DNA from: Leuctra nigra
Taxonomy: Eukaryota > Arthropoda > Insecta > Plecoptera > Leuctridae
Assembly (NCBI GenBank): GCA_934045905.1
Contig: OW203763.1
Span: forward strand, 35,911,017-35,975,016
Direction of reading: 5' to 3'
DNA: 64,000 nucleotides
Positions 47,812-58,800 of this stretch are shown one piece after another. The notes under the pieces are model-generated. The model saw only the letters and a program-made list of their open reading frames with translations, had not been told where the DNA came from and searched no databases. Position 1 is the stretch's first letter, and each line of letters opens with the position of its first letter. Both the position numbers and the translations under genes were made by a program.

Positions 47812-47921
47812 ACAGTGGTGAAATAAAGTCCCTGTTATTCTGCCTCTCTCTGACTCATAACATAAACATGTTTTTATATGGAGCAGAGAGAGACAACCAG
47901 CACAGCTACTTTATTCCACGC
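47812..47921. mobile_element. MITE related to the TA-flanked MITE at 49480
   Basis: The core CATAACATAAACATGTTTTT with GGAGCAGAGAGAG is the reverse complement of the core at 49510-49565. The outer parts (GTGGTGAAATAAAG / CTTTATTCCAC) form weak inverted ends. Borders are uncertain. Confidence 0.5.
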
Positions 47922-48399
47922 TTGTACGTAGGTCATTTAGTCATCGAAACTAATCAATTCCATAGCGCAATCGCCATGCTTTGTCCTTCAACATACTGCG
48001 AGATCGAAACTACGAGATCCACATGTGTTGGACAGATACAGCAGCGGAAACTGCTGTGAAACACTCGTTATCAGCATAGTACATACACCCGCGGTCAATT
48101 CTAAGTCTTTTCAAAACTTGATTATCGATGAATATACAGAGGTAAATGCAGATTTCGAGCATGTGGGTTTGGAGGTTTTGATTATAAGAACAAACCAACT
48201 ACCCAATGCCAAATAATTATTTCTCCATTCATCAACAAATTCTAATGGAAATTCGAGCTCCAACGTAGCAGTTTACCGCCAATTATTCCGACCGTGGGTG
48301 TATGTACACTTGTCCAAACAAAAATTGAACGTTAAATAAATCTGATAGGCTGATAAATGTAAGATCGCACCATCAGAAGTCAGTCTAAGCGATCTCATT

Positions 48400-48530
48400 G
48401 TCTCAATCTAGTAGGTGACCTCACATTTCAATGATAATAACAAGCTTTGATTGGTTATGGTCATGACCAGCAGTCATTCAAATTTGGCCAACATTCCATT
48501 TTTGTTTGGCCGAGTGTACCTACCGTATCT
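48400..48530. repeat. Dispersed repeat, AATGATAATAACAAG family
   Basis: The core runs CTAGTAGGTGACCTCACATT, AATGATAATAACAAG, GACCAGCAGTCATTCAAATT, CGAGTGTACCTACC. Relatives: 3610-3700, 5068-5190, 22940-23050, 45950-46040 and 54325-54430 (ECT2 intron). No inverted ends found; element type unknown. Confidence 0.55.
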
Positions 48531-48714
48531 AGTCAAAAGCAATAGGCGAGCAGATTCCTATAGTCTACGATCTCTCGGAAGCTGGAAAATTGGGACAATT
48601 GTGAAATTGGCCGATCGGTTACATGGAATGGCATGGAACTATTATTAACCATCACTCTCTGTGTGTCCTCTCATGAATCAAACGCAATGACACCGTAACG
48701 ATCAGGTATAATCA

Positions 48715-48838
48715 GCAGGGTCCTATTCTTTAACTTTCACATTCCCGACTCTGCTGGAATCCGATTCGGTTAGTACAATGTTAATCCATATGGCGATGAA
48801 TCGGTTTCTGGCCAAGTCGGGAATGTTAATGTTATACA
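48715..48838. mobile_element. MITE, ACATTCCCGACT inverted ends
   Basis: TTTCACATTCCCGACTCTGC and GGAATCCGATTC at the left are mirrored by GAATCGGTTTC and AAGTCGGGAATGTTAATG at the right. About 120 bp, copy C only. Confidence 0.6.
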
Positions 48839-48844
48839 ATTGGT

Positions 48845-48976
48845 CCCAGGATCCTTACCGAATATCCCACTTGTTTGGTGCTACGATGACCAAGATGAAG
48901 GTCGGTGCTACTAGGCACTAGTATGATTGTAGCAACCTGCTAGCAAAATGTGCGACTTTAGACCAAGGATCCTGGG
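48845..48976. mobile_element. MITE, CCCAGGATCCTTACC ends
   Basis: CCCAGGATCCTTACC at the left and ACCAAGGATCCTGGG at the right. The left end continues GAATATCCCAC, resembling the 46731 family. Copy C only. Confidence 0.6.
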
Positions 48977-49113
48977 TAGTGAGCCAGCAGTGTCATGAAC
49001 TTCAAACAATAAGACCACAGGCTGTAATAATATTACTGTTGTCTTGAAATTAGTAGAAGAGAAGGTAATTTTGTTCAGTCACCAAAATACGACCTTACTG
49101 TGATTTCACTATA

Positions 49114-49145
49114 AGCATAGAGGTAAGAAGGCTTACCTCTATGCT
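49114..49145. repeat. 32 bp perfect hairpin insertion in copy C
   Basis: AGCATAGAGGTAAG and its complement CTTACCTCTATGCT flank a 4 bp loop. It is inserted at a TATA present in copies A and B (near 7207). It may be a deletion relic of a TA-targeting MITE. Confidence 0.6.
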
Positions 49146-49479
49146 ATAAGGTAAAGCTATAATTTTGTACTACCTCCAGAGGTAGAAGGCTGGAAGTCCA
49201 TATTCTCGATTTTGCGTTGCACACTTTTGGAATGATGTAATCAAGTTCTATCAATTGACATTTATTTGACTGATGTCAACAAGCAGTTATAATGAAGTAT
49301 TCTCTTACACAATGACACCCATGTCACTATTACAAATATGAGGCAGAATAACTGGTTTATGAGCTCACCCTCTACTACCTCAGAAGTACAGAATTATATT
49401 ATACTAGACGTAACCTTTGGAGATGATTTTAGACATTTTCATGAGGGTGAGGGGAGTAAAACCATATTTAGGGCATGTA

Positions 49480-49592
49480 TAGTCAAGGAAACTAGATGGT
49501 TCATACTCTATCTCTCTATGCTCCATATAAAAACATGTTTATGTTATGGGTCAGAGAGAAGCAGAGTATGAAACATCTAGTTTCCCTGACTG
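49480..49592. mobile_element. 113 bp Tc1/mariner-like MITE, copy C only
   Basis: The ends TAGTCAAGGAAACTAGATG / CATCTAGTTTCCCTGACTG carry the CAGTCA start usual in this group, with a TA duplication on each side. The empty site CATGTATACAACAAAT is in A (near 7595) and B. Inverted ends extend about 40 bp. Confidence 0.82.
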
Positions 49593-50255
49593 TACAACAA
49601 ATATACAAAACATTACTAATATGAAGCATCGGGCTCTAATAATCTGAAAATGAAAAACGGGTCAAACTATTTCACAAATACTCACACATAATCAGGAAAA
49701 TGTTGTAGCCGAGCGAGGATCCCGGTGGAGTGAGAGCACTAGAGGTTCAACGTCCTCATGGAGGTATTTAGCTGCACATCCACTTTATAGTGTGAATACT
49801 CCTTGGAGCACAGTAGGTATTCTGCTCTGCTGCCGAGTATACAAGCGCAGGGTTAATGAACCAGCGAACTTCTTGGCGATGATGTTCCTTTTCTTTAGTC
49901 GTGCTACACAGAGTGTGTACAGTGTCTATAGTGTGGTGCAGTTCACAAAGATGTTACAGCCAACCAGGAGTAATTCCAGCTTGGAGGAAAACACCGCATT
50001 GCCGATGCTCTAAAAGTTGAAGACATTCTTGTGGGTCCAAACACGAAGAAAAATGTGCCATTATCCCTTTACTTGTAGTATAGAGACGAACGAGTAGCAA
50101 AGTATTGGTATTTGGGATATATTTTAATAAAATTAACAGTGAAGAGATGAAACACCCTTTCATCCAGCAGGCCCGGGTTTGATTCTGAATTATTTAATAG
50201 ATTCCGTTGGCGTGAGTTAATGTTAATTAATGTGAATTAATTAATGTTTTACGGA

Positions 50256-50521
50256 ACAGGTTGGTTGAGTGCTCTGAACTTGTATTCCGGAGGCCCGGGT
50301 TCGATTCCCGCGGCCGTCCTTCCTGACTGGGTTTTTTTCGTGGTTTTCCCTCAGTCGACAGGCAAATGCTGGGAAGGTATCCTACTAATAGACAACGACC
50401 GCCTCCTTCCCACCTACCATCCTTACCTTCTCTTCACCATCATCTCCCAATCATCATCATAATCATTCATCCGTCGCAAATAGCCTCGCTGCAGAACAGT
50501 GCGACGTTAAACCCCAGACAA
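50256..50521 (+). mobile_element. tRNA-derived SINE with A and B boxes, copy C
   Basis: The head has A box TTGGTTGAGTGCTC (50261-) and B box GGGTTCGATTCCC, about 45 bp apart. The body and GTGCGACGTTAAACCCCAG end follow. The tRNA-like head fits a Pol III promoter. The parental tRNA was not identified. Confidence 0.72.
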
Positions 50522-50621
50522 ATGTTTTATTTACATTATATCATGGCTCGGGCTCTACATCGGTTTGATTAGCTGTCAAAAACAAATTAACGTAGACTCT
50601 GTTTCGTGGACAAATGTGTAA

Positions 50622-51144
50622 GTAACTAATCTGCAGAACGCCTGGGAATGTGCATAATATTATTTTGTGGTACAACATGTAGGCGTTTACTTTGCTCAAC
50701 GTGTGCATCTATGATAGCATCAACGTCTGCATGATTGAGTAACGACTTCTATGTCGAATTGTCAATAAATAATCTTTTGACAGTAAAAGCTGCTTCGAGT
50801 ATGGTATTGAAAGAAAGTTTGAAAAGAATAAGTGTGTATATGTAATGATGTCAAACAAGGGCCTAATAATTGGAAACACCAAAAAGGGATGCACAAAATG
50901 TGAGTTGTGCAAGCTATCGCAAAAAGCAACTGAAACCATCAACACTTAATCGTTGGCGCCTAAATCAATAGTAATAGCAATGACCTCATCAATCCCTAAC
51001 ATAATTGGCATGCTAATTCGCATTTTCTTACCTATGTTTTCCAACGATGACCAATAGTTTCTACCACTATACTGACCTTGTTCCGATAGACTAGAGCACT
51101 ATCACTGCACCATTGAATATCACATTCTTTATTCTAAGCAACTA
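50622..51144. other. Non-coding spacer
   Basis: Sequence after the end of copy C homology. No gene or clear repeat seen. Confidence 0.4.
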
Positions 51145-51152
51145 CTCTTCCC

Positions 51153-51740
51153 CAGGGTGCGAATTGATGGGGGGATAGGGGGGATTTCCCCCCCCCCCCC
51201 TCTGGTTTTCTCATCCCCGGCTCTGTTTCCCAATAAAGCATCCCAGGGGGGGATAGATTTTCCCCCACCTCTGTAAAATGTTGACTTTTAATCTACAAAA
51301 CAACAGATATTACCTACCTACTTTTTTCTGAATTAAATGTAAAATTATAAAAATAAATTGTCACACAAAACAACTGTCAAATAAATTGCCTTTATTATCA
51401 AATCAATTCTACCTATTTGATAAGATGTATTTTACTTGCCCACCACTTCCAATTTCCTTTAAATTAAAGGCAATTCATCTTTTATAATGCCATTTGTTGT
51501 GATCAAAAAGGGCTTCAAACATTGTTCAAATCGCTTAGAAATGCACCAAATCCAATCTTGAAATTCACAATTTCCCGGGGCTATGCGTCCCGGACCCGCA
51601 TGGTGCTGGGGGGCCCTCCCCCCAGCCTCCCATTGTATTCGTAGGCAATCGTATTTTTCGCCTTTGCTATATTTCCCAACATTCTCGTAATTTTTATATT
51701 TCCTATCCCCCCCTCTGAAAATTGAACAATTCGCACCCTG
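51153..51740. mobile_element. hAT element, CAGGGTGCGAATTG ends
   Basis: CAGGGTGCGAATTG and its complement CAATTCGCACCCTG are flanked by CTCTTCCC (51145-51152) and TTCTTCCC (51741-51748), 7 of 8 identical. Homopolymer G and C runs lie inside the left end (51170-51202) and GGGGGGCCCTCCCCCC near 51609. 588 bp, no transposase. Confidence 0.88.
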
Positions 51741-51748
51741 TTCTTCCC

Positions 51749-52190
51749 ACAGTGTTTGTAACACCGCAAATGAAGAATTCATCCCAATGTAATATTACCT
51801 AGTACCGCGGCTCAAAATAAAACTAAGAGTGTACTACATTATTTTTTAACTGGTCAGACCATGCCAAGTAACTATCGAAAGTGCTAAGAAATAGTAGTGA
51901 ATTTATAGTTCTATGATAAGTTATTTTGCAGTTTGTCAAATGGAAACATTGAGAAACTTGCATTTATTTAAATAGATGAACCACAATTTTTTGCCAATAT
52001 TAATACGTGAATTCTATTATAAATTACCACCTAGTTTAAAGCACGTGTGCACCAACCCCAATGACCTCTCACTTTCCTGGAGGTCCTCAAGAGATATTTT
52101 AAAGAAGCAGTTGTCGCAGGTCACATTTCATCAACATTCATCATCGAAGGAGGGGAGCTAGCCCATTGCAAAATTACAAATACAATTGAC
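51749..52190. other. Spacer and probable 3' end of the ECT2-like gene
   Basis: No ORF of note. TTTATTTATT at 52194-52203 gives AATAAA on the minus strand, a possible poly(A) signal about 180 bp past the alternative stop at 52373. Confidence 0.45.
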
Positions 52191-52372
52191 TACATTTATT
52201 TATTGTCAAAATTAAAACCATTTAAGCTTATTACAATGCATCTTAAAAACTTGTTCGAATACATAAAAACATTGCATCATTGTTAAAGATAATACTTAGT
52301 TGAAATCCCATTCATTTTATAAATTATTTAATATCACGTATGTAATAAAATGTCAATTGTACGAGTAGCGAT

Positions 52373-52416
52373 TTACAGCTGCTCGGTCAGTCTTGTTGTG
52401 GGATTTTCTTCATCGT
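52373..52416 (-). CDS. Possible alternative last exon of the ECT2-like gene
   Basis: The acceptor CTTATGTTTTACAG is followed by 44 nt reading DEENPTTRLTEQL and a TAA. The reading is protein-like and a poly(A) signal follows. It needs a phase-1 donor in the 52815-52956 exon, and only weak GT sites are there. Either an alternative C-terminus or a chance exon. Confidence 0.4.
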
Positions 52417-52814
52417 CTGTAAAACATAAGGAAAATGTCAACACTTCAAATCACGTCTAAAACTAGTATACCTTCTGATGCTCATGGAATAGATTGGAAT
52501 AGATGAGCGGCTAATATATTAGAAGAATTCCCTACTCGGAATCAATCGAACTATTCAGAATAAAACCTTGAATGTTTTAAAGTTTTTACATTAATTAGTT
52601 TTGTTATCTCCACTACCTAACACACAATGCTTTATAGTAGCAATACTTTTTGATTTGGTTGTTCTAGTTTCTTTCGGTATTGCGACTGACATTTGACCCC
52701 TTCAATCAACTAAGATGTCAGGAATGCAGCTTTGTTGTAAATCTAATTATTACAATGCAGCACATCATTGCATTACTTCGTCAACTTATGATGACACTTA
52801 CATCAATCGTTGAA

Positions 52815-55800
52815 TTATGAATTGATTTCACTGAATCGGGAAGAACTCAAAAATCTGTTGTTCTCGACGCCATAAAGTTGTACATTTAGACGTTTAGGAC
52901 CCATTTTATGAAGTCCCATAGCTTTTCCAATGCGGTATAAAATCTTACGAGTTGATCTAGAACAAAACGTAACACATTAAAACAAATTTCGTTTAATTCG
53001 ATCAATTATATTTAGTTAATTTTTATTTACCTTGCAGCTTTGGTGAAAAAGGCACGATTCCAAATACTACGTCCCTGGATTCCTACTTCCACCGCAGTTG
53101 TACGAGAGACATTTTTCTGGAATAAAATGTTATATTGAATTCCAGTTTCAATAGCAGTGACTCACTCACTCTAGTAATGAGATACTTACAACTTTCAGAT
53201 GCGTGATCAAATTCTCCAGCATCTCGACTTTGCTGTATGCATTATTGCCGACCAATTGCAAAGAAGATGTCACCTCCATTTCCCCGGTACGAATACGGAT
53301 TGAAAATGCATTTGTCACAGCTGAAATTCACAAACTGCAATATTTTACATACAATTACATATACAAATATATTGATCGACGTTCTCTTGATCAATATAAA
53401 CAATACATTATTGAAAAATATCACTCCTTATTTTTAATCAAGCTTACATTGATCGATTTTAGTCAATTGCTTTTTAAAAGGAGCAGATATGATTATGAAG
53501 CAACATAAATTAACTTAAATACGGTGAAATTTTATTTTACAAACTAAATGCATTATATTCTAAATAATACTTGACATCTCATTTTTAACACTTTTAGGGA
53601 AGTTCATTGTACAATCTGAAACCAGAAAATACCAATGATTTGGCTTCGCATTCTTTTACATTGGACTTGGACACATTGGACTCTTGACTTTTATTCTATT
53701 ATAGACCGATCAACGAGTCCCATAAATATAGTTTTCAACCCTTCACAATGTATCATAAAAAATATAGAGGTATTGCACGTACCGGTGCTCGCTTACCATA
53801 GCGTTACTTATAGATTATATTCTTACTTGAGCAGTCTTCAATGTTGAATATTCGTGTTACATCTTTAAGAAGAACTCTCCTCAAATACTTGTACGGTTTT
53901 CCGTGTGTTTCTTGTAAAAGTTGTTGTGGAGTCGCCACGTCTTCTAAATCGATGACCTTGGAGCGGACTTTGCACACCTAAATCAAAACAATACGCGTTA
54001 ATAAACAACTCAATTACATAAGAAATATTATTAAACTCTTATCATGTTCACGTTACCTCGATTGTGTCGACCAGTGAGAGGGCATCGCCCTTATTGCTCT
54101 GGCTTTTGATGACACAGAAGACCAAGTGATCTCCTATCTTGCTCAATCCCTTTTTGTTCAACTCGATCGCTTCAAATTGCATTACTAATTTGCATCCAGG
54201 CAAGAGTGGCTATAAATAATACAAATGGTAGTTCAATAAATAACAGCACAGTTAGGTACACTTGGCACAATTAAAAGTGATTGCTCAATAAATCTGATCA
54301 ACTGAAAAATATTAGTCTCCTTGTCTCAATCTAGTAGGTGACCTCACATTTTATTTTAATGATAATAACAAGCACGGATTGTTACCGAGCATGACGAGCA
54401 GTCGTTCAAATTTGTTAACCAATCATTTTTTTTATTTGACAAAATGTGCAAAATACTTGTAACAACTCTGTAACATATGAGGGAAAGTGAAAAATCAGTA
54501 TAAAAACGCTCCAATTCTAAGGTTTTTCAATTAATTTAAAAGCTCTCAACCTCAGAAGTAAAAGGCCGGAAATACATTACAATGATTCTTGAGGTCCGCG
54601 CAAAACCATTATTATAAAATGGTGACAGGAGTCATTGTGTAAGAGAATACTTCAATATAACTGCATTTGCTGACATCATGTCAAATGGGAATTGAATTCA
54701 TTACATATAGTTCCAAAAGTGTGGCATTTAAAATCGAGAAAATAGACTTACCGGGCAGTTCAAAATCATATTATAAACCGTAAATATATTGCACGAATCC
54801 TCTAAATTCGTTATGTCCTTATCGATTCCATCTGAAACTGCGTTCATCTTATCCAGGACTATTTCCAGAGCGTCGTGGTCAGGATGGTATTCAGCTGTGT
54901 GCTCTCTCAGTTCTAAAACACAGTCAAATGTCACATTATTTGTCGATTCGCGATTGCGAAATGACTCAACATGTCAAGCAATTACCTTGCAATGTCAGGA
55001 TAATCGTTTTCAATCTTTGTACAGGACGATTCAGAATATCCTGGAGGGTTAAACTTTCCGGAACCCGATTGAAGGTAAGGATCTTGTAATGCTCATGATG
55101 ACAGCTATAGAGGAACTCCTGGAAATATGGCGTCGACTCCAATGGTGTCACAGAAAGCGTCCCTGCAGGGAGTTTGTACACGTTGAAACATTTCGGATAA
55201 TGTTTCTGAAATTCTGAACACTGAAACAGTAAATAGATAACGTTAGTTTGATACATGAAGTATTCGAAGTGTAATCCACATAATAGGGTATTGTGTCATA
55301 TGAGAATCCAACTAAAGGGTTGTAGGTAATTGCTTTGGTTGTGTAATACATAGATTGCGATGAGACAGGGTTTCATCTCTTTAAATTTCGTGAAGATAGA
55401 TAAAGGTTTGGTGTCAAAAGAAAAGAATATTAAACGAAAAGCTATGATGGTTTCCTTGGCTAAAACCCTGTTGACCAGTGAACACTCAATTAAATTTCAG
55501 CTATCATTTAAATGTCATACAAAGTTGATTTTAATCTGATCTTTAAGGATTATATTGCTACATATTAAGAGAGGAAATCCACTAAAACACATGTTATTAT
55601 ATCTTAAATAAAAATTACTACAAATTAGAGAAAGGATGGAGAAGGATACGGTGGTGCAAGAGAATGAAGAACGAAGGTGAAAGTGGTACGCGCATATGAG
55701 AAGGATGGACACGAACAGGTGGCCACAGAGGATGTGGGAGTGGGTGCCACCTGGACGGCGGTTTAGAGGGCGTCCGGCCAAGGAATGGCACTCGTCAACG

Positions 55801-58800
55801 GGAAGAGGACGAATGGAGGGACAAGGATTCCTGACGTCTGTAAATCACTCGCAAAATATATATAGGAGAGAGATGTAGGAGAGATAAAAATTATCTCACC
55901 TTTGAGGCTGTGCATAAAAGACGTCCCTCTAAAAATTTGTTATTTTGACCCCCCCCCCTCCCACCACCTTGCTGCGAAATTTATCAGAATTTATTGTTAT
56001 TAGATATATTTCAGGTCCTGACACATCAACTGAAAATGCTTTAAAATATCTATATCAAAACGTGACGTTCCACTGGCTCCAGACCCCACCCCTCTGAAGA
56101 GTGGCGTCTTTTATGCACAGCCCGTTTAGCAACATTTCAGTGATGGTCTGTGAGAGGGGAGTATTTGAGACTTACAAACTTGAAGAACAATCCACCAATA
56201 AGAGTAGTCTCAGTCAAATCTTTCCCCAACGATTCGTACTGTTTTGACAAATTGGAATGTAGTTTGTGAATCGACCGAATGTTAACGAACATATTCTTGA
56301 TGACCTCGTGCGTTAACAGCGAGGAGTTCGAAGGTTTGCAATTCGGATGTGGCCAAGAGATGTGTTTCGTGTGAGGGCCATTTACAGAGAAAGCAAGTCC
56401 TATAGAGCAGGTAGCACTAGGTGGTGCTCTTGGCATGTTCCACTTGATCATCGCAAGGAGTTCAGACAACATGGCAAGATAATTCTTCTCTGTCGCGAAG
56501 AAATCTTTAATTACTCGAGTTCGAATCCCGATGACACCTCTCACCCCAAGAACCGCATCTAGGAACACAGCAGTTGTTTTAGAAAGCAAAATAAAATTAT
56601 ATTTAAGTAAGTGAACAATGTATTAAACTCCTACCTTCAACAGATAAATACAATGGTTCTTCGCGATGTGTATCCTGAAAACATTTCTTCATTAGTGTCA
56701 TACTTTATGTACTTTAGAGGTAGAAGGCCAGATGTTCATTTCTTCGATTTCATTTTCTAGTACAGACATTGAAGTATTCTCTTACAATAATGACAGGTGT
56801 CACTGTTACAAATATGATTAGATGAAGTCAGCTAGTTCCTGGTTTTTGATCTCAACTCAAGAATCATTGCACTGGACATCGGGCTTTCTACCTCCGAGAT
56901 ACAGATTGTTACTTCAAATGGTTGTTCTTACGTAATATATCCCATGCTTCTTGTCATCAGGACAAATCCCATTACGAATCGAATCCCATACCCACTCTTC
57001 ATCGACCACGTATTTGTTTTCAAAAATGTCGAACACTTCTTTACGATTTCTGGAATTCAAAACCTGCATATCGCCGATTATTAAACATCCCATTTATTTC
57101 TGTTGACTAATTGAACTAAATCCAACGGAACATACCACGTGTGTCAGCAATGGATCATTGCGTGGGACTCCCTCGCCTCCATGGTTGTCGACGGCGTCGT
57201 ACAGTCGGATGGAGTACACGTTCAAGAACCCGAGGAAGCACAGATACTTGCCGGCGAACACCTTATGGCGGTCAAGAGTGTACTGCATCTACAAACCAAT
57301 CCGAACAATAGAATACACAGTCTTATGTTGATAGCAAAATAAGACATCATTGTTGCTAGAAATATACGTTTGAAAATAGATAACTGGGCATGTTCATTCC
57401 AAATTGAAAAGTTGTCAAAAGTTGTCAAGAACTGGCTCTAGCTATTCTTAAGGAGCAATACGAAATGGCCGCTGCTGATGTTATTTTCTCAAATATATTT
57501 TTAAGATTTCATTCTCATTGCACAATGTTCAACCAATTCCAAGTAGTAAGTGTATACAAAGCACTTAGTTATTTCTTATTGATTTTTTTGTCTTATCAAA
57601 CACAAACTAAAGGTCCTTGCCACTTTATTTATATTTTCTTAGTATTTTAGTAGGAATAACTATATTGTTGGTGAAAATGTGTATTGGAATGTCTAGGCGC
57701 ATTATAAAAATAAATCTTTAAATCTAAACATCTGGAGTAACAACCTCATGAAAACAGCTCTAATGCCGGATTCTTCATCCCGGGTCTTTTGCTGCGCACA
57801 GCGTCTTCCAAACTGTACAGAACAATAATGCAGTACTCCTTTGTTACATTTAGTCCCATTGAAGAGAACACATCAGTCCAAATCTGCTTCAAAAGCTGCA
57901 AACTTGCTGAGCTTTCTGGAGTCACGGAATTAGCTTTCTTACAAGACGAAGACATAGTCACGTGATATGGTGTGAAGACACTGTTAACATTTTGGTATTT
58001 GGAGTTGTGGTTTCTCCATTCCAAGCTTTTGACAAAATTTGATTTTCGCATTTGAGCTCTGAATAAAGAAAACAACGTGTGTTACACTTACAGCCGACTG
58101 GGAATAGTTCCAATCAGAAAACTGATTCCTGTTCCCAACACTTCAAGATCAACATCCACACTACTCCCACTTCCCTGCCTCAGCCCGTTCACTCCTACAA
58201 GAGGATGACATACCAACTCAAATGCTGATGCATCAATGCTGCGATGCCGCTGTCGCCAACATTGTCGCACCCATGCCTGCGCCATGATCGGGATGCCAAG
58301 CTCCTTAGCCTCCCTGGTCGTCGTCGACTTCTTCAGAGCAACCACGTGGGTGACATCGCAATGGACCTCATCTTCCACATCGCCTCCCATGTGGCGAATC
58401 AGCGTCATCAGTTTGTCCCTGACCTGAAACAATTCACAAATCAAGATCCACACATCGATGTGCTCAGACATCCTAATTGAACATCATAATTAATAATAAA
58501 ATTGACATCCTAATTGAAACTCCTGTTTCAATCGACTCTATCATGAAGATGGTAGAAATATGCCTCTCTTCTAATTACTTTCAATTTGAAAATGTGTTCT
58601 ATAAACAGAAATCAGGTTTGGCTATGGGGAATTGTTTATCTAGTCTATGGATGACATTGGAGATGAGATTATGAAAATGGTAGGAATAAAAAAACTCAAA
58701 TTATGGACACGATATGTAGATGCTGTTTTCGTGATTTGGGAAGGAGAAGAAGATACCATTGCTAAATTTCTAGATACGATTAATAACCTAAGGCCAACAA

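Larger units (their letters stand above)
43272..50620. repeat. Segmental duplication, copy C
   Basis: Matches B from its left border. It lacks the 2.5 kb TIR element, the 0.6 kb TIR element and the A-only hAT, keeping clean empty sites for each. From 46326 to 49004 it carries MITE-rich DNA not found in A or B; homology resumes at AACAATAAGACCACAGGC (49004) and ends just after the SINE. More point changes separate C from A/B than A from B, so C is the older branch. Confidence 0.9.

Noticed and set aside
55515..55781. 88-codon minus-strand ORF
   Set aside because: Shadow of the LINE C-terminal scrap on the opposite strand.
57746..58075. Open minus-strand stretch as a certain ECT2 exon
   Set aside because: It has a good acceptor and phase with 58092, but no similarity to the ECT2 region between the BRCT domains and no good phase-0 donor. 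Kept only as an alternative.
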